In this document: positions 26,841 through 32,189 of the stretch, in pieces
Numbering within the stretch: position 1 is the first letter of the stretch
Layout: every line of letters starts with the position of its first letter
Notes under the pieces: model-generated
Database searches by the model: none
The model's input: the letters and a program-made list of their open reading frames with translations, nothing else
What the model was told of the DNA's origin: nothing
DNA from: an uncultured Saprospiraceae bacterium
GTDB lineage: Bacteria; Bacteroidota; Bacteroidia; Chitinophagales; Saprospiraceae
Direction: 5' to 3'
Assembly: GCA_937924035.1 (NCBI GenBank)
Contig: CALDTK010000189.1
Span: forward strand, 1-32,189
Length of the DNA stretch: 32,189 bases
Position numbers and translations under genes: made by a program

Positions 26841-28364
26841 TTATTGAACGCTTAAACGAATTACACTACTACCTTCTGCTGCAGAAAGCTCAAGGAAGTG
26901 AACACCTGATACTCCCTGTGGAAGTTCGAATGTCATTTGTGAACTTGCTGATCTAGAAGCAAAAGTTTGAATCGTCTGGCCTAATGCATTGAATAGGCGA
27001 GCATCTACATTTCCTGTTGTGTTGAGCTGATCAAGTGAGACCACTACAACTCCTCCTGATTGAACAGGGTTAGGATATGCGTTTATTCCGTTTGCAAGTG
27101 GCGTTGATGTAGAAACAACTGTTTCAGCTGCAACTGCGAAAGGCGATTCATAATCCTCCTCAAAGCTATTGTTCACCTCACCTCCAAATTGGATGTTGAA
27201 GACTTCTTCATTAGCTTCAGTAAGGAGTTGAACTCCTGGAATAGGTTGGGTTGCAGCAGTTCTGAAGAGTCCATCTCCGTAAGAATCAAGAATAACCATG
27301 CTATAACAACTCAAATCAGTACTTCCTGGACGGAAACCGTAAGTGAATGTTCTGTTTGCATTTGCGCCACCTCCTGCAGCGACTCCAGTATAATTCTCAC
27401 TGAGAACAACATTTCCATCTCCGTCTCTTAATGTCCAAGAAGTCTCTACTGGGTAGAAGTCAGTTGTAAAGTTTAAGGTCAGAGAATCACTAACCGCTGA
27501 TGGAGAGCCTATTGTAACATCAACTTGACTATTGTCCTGATTGATATCGTTAGCAAGGTTTGCCATTACAGTGATGTCACTTTCGATACCATCTGTCAAA
27601 GCGGCTGGGAGAGATCCAGCGTTTATTGAAATAATCTCATAAGGAGCGAGATCTTGTGTAATGGTTGTTTGAGCAACAACACTTCCCCCTGACATAACTG
27701 AAACATCAAAATCTTCTGTAGCAGTAGTCAAAGAGTGATTTTGAAATTGGAAGGTAGCATCTACACTAGATCCACAAACATTAGTTTGGCCAGTGTATTC
27801 CAAGATAATTCCGTCTGCATCGTTAGTTGCTAATCCAGGATTGTTTAAGTGCCAGTTTTGATACTCAGCAACATCTGTAAAACGTCCAATTTCGTAAACC
27901 ATACGGTTTGGTGTAACCGCATAGATCGTTGGGAAGAATGCAATGTCGTAAAGCGCATTGAAGTTATCATCGTTGATGATAGGATAAGTCGTTCCAGTAA
28001 CCCAATCACCTAGACTAGTGGTAGCTGCACTTCCACCGTTGGCTGTAACGTAGAGTAGGCTCTCTGGAGTACGAGAATCCGCCTCTACCATTACCATACG
28101 AAGCTCGTCTGTTCCGTCTGGACCGTAAGCTGAGTAAAGATCTTTGAAGTACTCTCCTTCATGCCAGCTCCAGCAAGGAGGGCACCAAGTAGCCATTACG
28201 TCGATGATGACAGTTTTACCACTATCGAGCGTTTTGTAAAGGTTGAATGTATCACCAGCTATCGTCTCTAGAACGAAGTCTGGAGCGTTAGTGTAATTCT
28301 GGAGTTGAGCGAATGTCGAGCTTGCTAGAAACAAGCTGAATGCGAGTAGTAGAGTTTTTTTCAT
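26841..28364 (-). CDS. TlpA/thioredoxin-fold protein with T9SS C-terminal sorting domain
   Basis: ORF track starts at 28493 but the signal peptide MKKTLLLAFSLFLASSTFAQ begins at 28364; 'VIIDVMATWCPPCWSWHEGE' redox motif; C-terminal 'INAYPNPVQSGG...VDARLFNALGQTIQTF...LPQGVSGVHFLELSAAEGSSVIRLSVQ'. Confidence 0.88.
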   Translation of the reverse strand: MKKTLLLAFSLFLASSTFAQLQNYTNAPDFVLETIAGDTFNLYKTLDSGKTVIIDVMATWCPPCWSWHEGEYFKDLYSAYGPDGTDELRMVMVEADSRTPESLLYVTANGGSAATTSLGDWVTGTTYPIINDDNFNALYDIAFFPTIYAVTPNRMVYEIGRFTDVAEYQNWHLNNPGLATNDADGIILEYTGQTNVCGSSVDATFQFQNHSLTTATEDFDVSVMSGGSVVAQTTITQDLAPYEIISINAGSLPAALTDGIESDITVMANLANDINQDNSQVDVTIGSPSAVSDSLTLNFTTDFYPVETSWTLRDGDGNVVLSENYTGVAAGGGANANRTFTYGFRPGSTDLSCYSMVILDSYGDGLFRTAATQPIPGVQLLTEANEEVFNIQFGGEVNNSFEEDYESPFAVAAETVVSTSTPLANGINAYPNPVQSGGVVVVSLDQLNTTGNVDARLFNALGQTIQTFASRSASSQMTFELPQGVSGVHFLELSAAEGSSVIRLSVQ

Positions 28365-28511
28365 ACGAATTTTTGTGAACCACAATTTGAAAAGAAAATC
28401 CAGCAACTGCCGAACTTCTAGCGAAGATGATAAAATCTTTGTAAATGCCGAGTCAAAAGAAGAAAAATTCCTTTTTGTGCAGTTAAGCGACACAACTGCT
28501 TTTTTTCAGAT

Positions 28512-28845
28512 TGGATACCCCACCGCATTCCGCGGCGTCTCCCACAGTTTTAGCTAAAGCTCAAGCTCTTCAGGTAATCTAGGCTTCAGATAACCATAAA
28601 TCGCGGCCGCAATGTGCTCCGCCCTAGGCAACTTATCCTGAAAATCAGGAACATCCAAATTCAGGTTCTTGGGTCAAATCGATCCTCGACCTCTTCCTTG
28701 ATAAGATAATTTGTTTCAGAATGCCCAAATCCATGACGTAACCCGTATCTGGATTTACCTCACCTTTCACACACACCTCGAGCTCGTAATTGTGCCCGTG
28801 GAAATTAGCGTTGTTACAAGGACCAAACATCTTCTCACTTCATTC
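28512..28845 (-). pseudogene. Decayed 6-pyruvoyl-tetrahydropterin synthase / 6-carboxytetrahydropterin synthase (QueD-like) copy
   Basis: Fragment 'MFGPCNNANFHGHNYELEVCVKGEVNPDTGYVMDLGILKQII' followed by frameshifts relative to the copy at 31961: 5-nt tandem duplication GATAAGATAA (28700-28709), 1-nt deletion near 28671, nonsense TCG->TAG at 28554-28556; in-frame stop also just upstream of MFGPC. Confidence 0.85.
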
Positions 28846-29223
28846 ACTTGCTTTTTTAGAGATGGGAAGACAGTGTTAGGTATTCTACAATACTACGCTT
28901 CACCTATTTCTAGCAATACTCAAGTGAAAATTCATCAATCAAGAGTTAAGCAAAGTAGCGCGACCCTAAGAGATGGAATAACAATTTTTAATCGAACTGC
29001 GATTAAATGAGAAACCGTTGAGTACATAGATCCAACCGATCCTCTGACCAAATCAACCGATACTCCATCGTCTCTACATTATTCCAACTCTCTTTTGCAA
29101 CTTCCCAGTGTAGTTAATCGATAATCTTAATCTGAGACTTATAATTATGTCTAACCCTGGTTACAATTAGCCGATTACTACTATGGATTTTTAAACCTTA
29201 TTTCTCAATTCTTAACTGTAGAC

Positions 29224-31872
29224 ATGAAAAACAAACAAATCATTCTCGCATTAGTACTCCTGCTCTTTAGTGGCGGATTATTTGCACAAGACGAAGATGG
29301 GTGCGGCACCCAAATCTCGGTAGAAAACATCGAAATTTGCCTCGATGGAACTCAAGGGAACTCACTTGAATTAGTGGCTCTAGTAAACGCTGCCGATGGG
29401 GAGCTTGAATTCGATTGGGGCCCAACCACAGGATCATATACCGTATCCAACAGTAGTAACGGGTATAATGGCATAATTGATCCGTCAGATTTAGATCCAA
29501 ATTCTATTTACTTGTACAGCATTTCGGTTCAGTGTAAAGAAAATCAAGATGAAAAAGTTATTGCTTATATGACTGTAACAACTGTTAGTCCACCTGATCC
29601 GACTTATAATGTGTACTCTTCAGGAAATACAAACATTGCCTCATCTCCACCAGCACCAGGATCCGTAATTGAAATAGAAGCTTGTCAAGGAATAACAATT
29701 GTTGCAGATGATTTACCGTCAAATTTAGAACAAGGTGAATGGACAGTTGATCCGTCAGATTTCGATACCGAAGCGTACTCTTATGACCAACTTGATGATT
29801 ATTCAATGAAAATTGATATAAGAGAGATAACTGATATCGAACTTTGTAATGGAATTTCTCTAAGATACTTTTATAAAACTAGTGCAGGTTGCACTGGCTA
29901 TCAAGACTTCCATGTCACAATTACACATCCACAGCAACCAATAATAAACACAATAAGAGAATCTTATTGCCTTACTGACCCACTTTGTGTTAACAATCTC
30001 ATTTTTCCTCATATGGGTTGTGGCAACAACTTCTCAGAAGTTCCCTTAACCCCATTCCCTGGACTTGATATAGTTAATTGGGGAGTGACAAGAGTAAATG
30101 ATGATAGCAATCATGATACTAAGGACCATCCAGCAGGAAGTGAAATAACTGTTAGCCTAAACACTCCGTCGCAAGCATCGTCATTTTGCCTAGAGGGCTA
30201 CGAAACCGGTACCTATGAATTTAGGTTTCATCAGTTTGGAGATGCCCCTTCAGTTTGTCCAATTCCTGATTGGACGTATTTTATAACTATTGACGAGAAT
30301 GATTTTGATACATATAAGATAGGAGCTGGAGCAACCCCTGAGAGTCTAATTAATTTCTGCGATGGCAATTTTGTGGGCAAAAACTTTAGCGTCAACCCTT
30401 CAGTAGGAAGTATTTGGACTATAGAATGGTCTTCAGGCAATGACTGTATTGAACTTCCTCCATCTGGAATTCTACCTGATCCAAATGATCCTGACCATCC
30501 TACTCCTCTAACACCTGGCCGAACCTCAGGAGCTATTTTATTCAGCGATTGTGCACCATTCACATCCCCGTTCTTAATAACTGCTACTATTACTACAGAA
30601 GGTGGTTGTGAACAGAACTATACCTGGAAGATATTAGTTCCTCCTACAAATGAACCTATTACGGAGGATATTTCTTGCACTTCTGATCAAGACGATTATA
30701 AACTATTTGTTGACTATTTAAAAGCCACCTACTACAGCGAAACACTCGGAGAACCTCTATGCGGTGCAGAAGTTAAAATCTCAGGCATACCTGGCTCTCC
30801 ACTTCCTTACGATAATATTAGATGGGATGGAATGAGTTATAACCTGACAGACAATATGGGTTTCTTTGCGCCAGTTGCAGGAACTTATACCTTTCTAGTA
30901 TCTACAACCTTCAGTTCCAACGGCGCAGACGGTTGTGACGCCACTCAAGAAATCACCTTTAATGTTGGAATACCAGACATTGATCTAAATAATGAAATAA
31001 CTGATATTTCTACGTGTTTAAGCTCTGCAGACTTAGTTACGTTTCCTCAAAATTACTTGTCATATAATATCTCATGGGTTCAAATTTCAGGCCCCGCAGG
31101 AACATTCATCGACCAGATGTGTAACATTGACGGTCCATTACGACCTTGTGTAACTGGATTGATACCTGGTAATACCTACGAGTTTGAAGTAACAGTGGCC
31201 GATCCTAATGATTCTGATTGTGCAGAGTCGAAAGTAATTACTGTTAGTACCCTGGATTGTCCTGAGGGGTGCGATGGTCAGTTTACTTGGGCATTGCAAC
31301 ACAGAGAATGCGATGATCCTGGACCAATAGCTACTCGGAACCAAAGACTCTGTGATGGCAAAGAAGCATACTTATGCATTTTAGAGACAAATACTTTTTG
31401 CCAGGTGTCTTCTGCTAATGACGGTTGTGAAATAGATGAATGGTTGTCGCCCCAAGAGTTCGCCGGCTATGATGGACAATGCCTCTTTCCAATAACTGCA
31501 GCTCATCATATAGGGACTCCCGATAACCCAGTAGAATTTAGTGTGCGATTGACTTGTGAGGACGGCCATCCTTGTATCTACAATTTCAATATCCCGCCTT
31601 GCGATGACATGAAAGAAGGTAAGCTTGTTATCAACGAATCCTTCAGCACACTATCACAAAGCATGGTTTTCTTCCCCGCTGAAGGCATCGTAAGATTCGC
31701 TGAAGAAGTGCGGTCGGATGTCCATTTGACAAATGCAACTGGCCAGGTAATTAAGTCTGCCACTACTACAGTTGATTTATCTGTTAGGGATTTGAACCTG
31801 ACAACAGGTATTTATTTCCTATCCATAAACTCGGAAAAAGGAGCGGAAACATTGAAAATCTTCATTCCTTAA
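29224..31872 (+). CDS. Large secreted protein with T9SS-type C-terminal sorting domain
   Basis: 882 aa; signal peptide MKNKQIILALVLLLFSGGLFAQ; Cys- and Pro-rich beta-domain-like body; C-terminal 'VHLTNATGQVIKSATTTVDLSVRDLNLTTGIYFLSINSEKGAETLKIFIP'. Confidence 0.85.
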   Translation: MKNKQIILALVLLLFSGGLFAQDEDGCGTQISVENIEICLDGTQGNSLELVALVNAADGELEFDWGPTTGSYTVSNSSNGYNGIIDPSDLDPNSIYLYSISVQCKENQDEKVIAYMTVTTVSPPDPTYNVYSSGNTNIASSPPAPGSVIEIEACQGITIVADDLPSNLEQGEWTVDPSDFDTEAYSYDQLDDYSMKIDIREITDIELCNGISLRYFYKTSAGCTGYQDFHVTITHPQQPIINTIRESYCLTDPLCVNNLIFPHMGCGNNFSEVPLTPFPGLDIVNWGVTRVNDDSNHDTKDHPAGSEITVSLNTPSQASSFCLEGYETGTYEFRFHQFGDAPSVCPIPDWTYFITIDENDFDTYKIGAGATPESLINFCDGNFVGKNFSVNPSVGSIWTIEWSSGNDCIELPPSGILPDPNDPDHPTPLTPGRTSGAILFSDCAPFTSPFLITATITTEGGCEQNYTWKILVPPTNEPITEDISCTSDQDDYKLFVDYLKATYYSETLGEPLCGAEVKISGIPGSPLPYDNIRWDGMSYNLTDNMGFFAPVAGTYTFLVSTTFSSNGADGCDATQEITFNVGIPDIDLNNEITDISTCLSSADLVTFPQNYLSYNISWVQISGPAGTFIDQMCNIDGPLRPCVTGLIPGNTYEFEVTVADPNDSDCAESKVITVSTLDCPEGCDGQFTWALQHRECDDPGPIATRNQRLCDGKEAYLCILETNTFCQVSSANDGCEIDEWLSPQEFAGYDGQCLFPITAAHHIGTPDNPVEFSVRLTCEDGHPCIYNFNIPPCDDMKEGKLVINESFSTLSQSMVFFPAEGIVRFAEEVRSDVHLTNATGQVIKSATTTVDLSVRDLNLTTGIYFLSINSEKGAETLKIFIP

Positions 31873-31895
31873 TAAAATTCTTTTCTAAAAGAAAG

Positions 31896-31930
31896 GCCCT
31901 GAATCACTCACATGATTCAGGGCTTTTCTT
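31896..31930 (+). terminator. Rho-independent terminator
   Basis: GCCCTGAATCA-ctcaca-TGATTCAGGGC followed by TTTTCTTTTT. Confidence 0.9.
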
Positions 31931-31960
31931 TTTAGGTGCCAAATTCAGTATGCTGTTGTC

Positions 31961-32189
31961 CTACACTGGATACCCCACCGCATTCCGCGGCGTCTCCCAC
32001 AGTTTTAGCGAAAGCTCAAGCTCTTTAGGTAATCTAGGCTTCAGATGGCCATAAATCGCGGCTGCAATGTGCTCCGCACTAGGCAACTTGTCCCGAAAAT
32101 CAGGAACATCCAAATTCAGGTTCTTGTGGTCAAATCGATCCTCGACCTCTTCCTTGATAATTTGTTTCAGAATGCCCAAATCCATGACG
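31961..32189 (-). CDS. queD: 6-pyruvoyl-tetrahydropterin synthase / 6-carboxytetrahydropterin synthase (QueD-like), partial, 5' end beyond right edge
   Basis: 'VMDLGILKQIIKEEVEDRFDHKNLNLDVPDFRDKLPSAEHIAAAIYGHLKPRLPKELELSLKLWETPRNAVGYPV'; typical PTPS 'DHKNLN', 'PSAEHIA' and 'ETPRN' motifs. Confidence 0.88.
   Translation of the reverse strand, partial: VMDLGILKQIIKEEVEDRFDHKNLNLDVPDFRDKLPSAEHIAAAIYGHLKPRLPKELELSLKLWETPRNAVGYPV

Overview
The window looks like ordinary Bacteroidota chromosome, probably Flavobacteriales (inferred from several type IX secretion C-terminal sorting domains, an F-ATPase operon without atpD/atpC, and a DUF2807/GIN lipoprotein). Left to right it holds: a partial glycosyltransferase running off the left edge (not in the ORF track); an MtaB-type methylthiotransferase; a GIN lipoprotein; an aldo/keto reductase; a UvrD/PcrA-like helicase fused to a RecB-type nuclease, preceded by a 41-bp direct repeat; an ATP synthase operon atpB-E-F-H-A-G on the minus strand; a BamA-like barrel and a DUF547 plus barrel fusion; SDR, acyl-CoA dehydrogenase, methyltransferase, nucleotidyltransferase and alpha/beta hydrolase genes; an FAD oxidoreductase plus membrane polyferredoxin pair; three T9SS-cargo-like genes; a 3'-truncated group II intron remnant; and two directly repeated copies of a QueD/PTPS-like gene (one decayed, one apparently intact and cut by the right edge) flanking an 882-aa T9SS protein. 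I found no convincing new defence or biosynthetic system. The most noteworthy items are the queD pseudogene/gene repeat, the run of hairpins at the atpE stop codon, the 3'-truncated intron wedged between two terminators, and the paired repeat before the helicase-nuclease gene.
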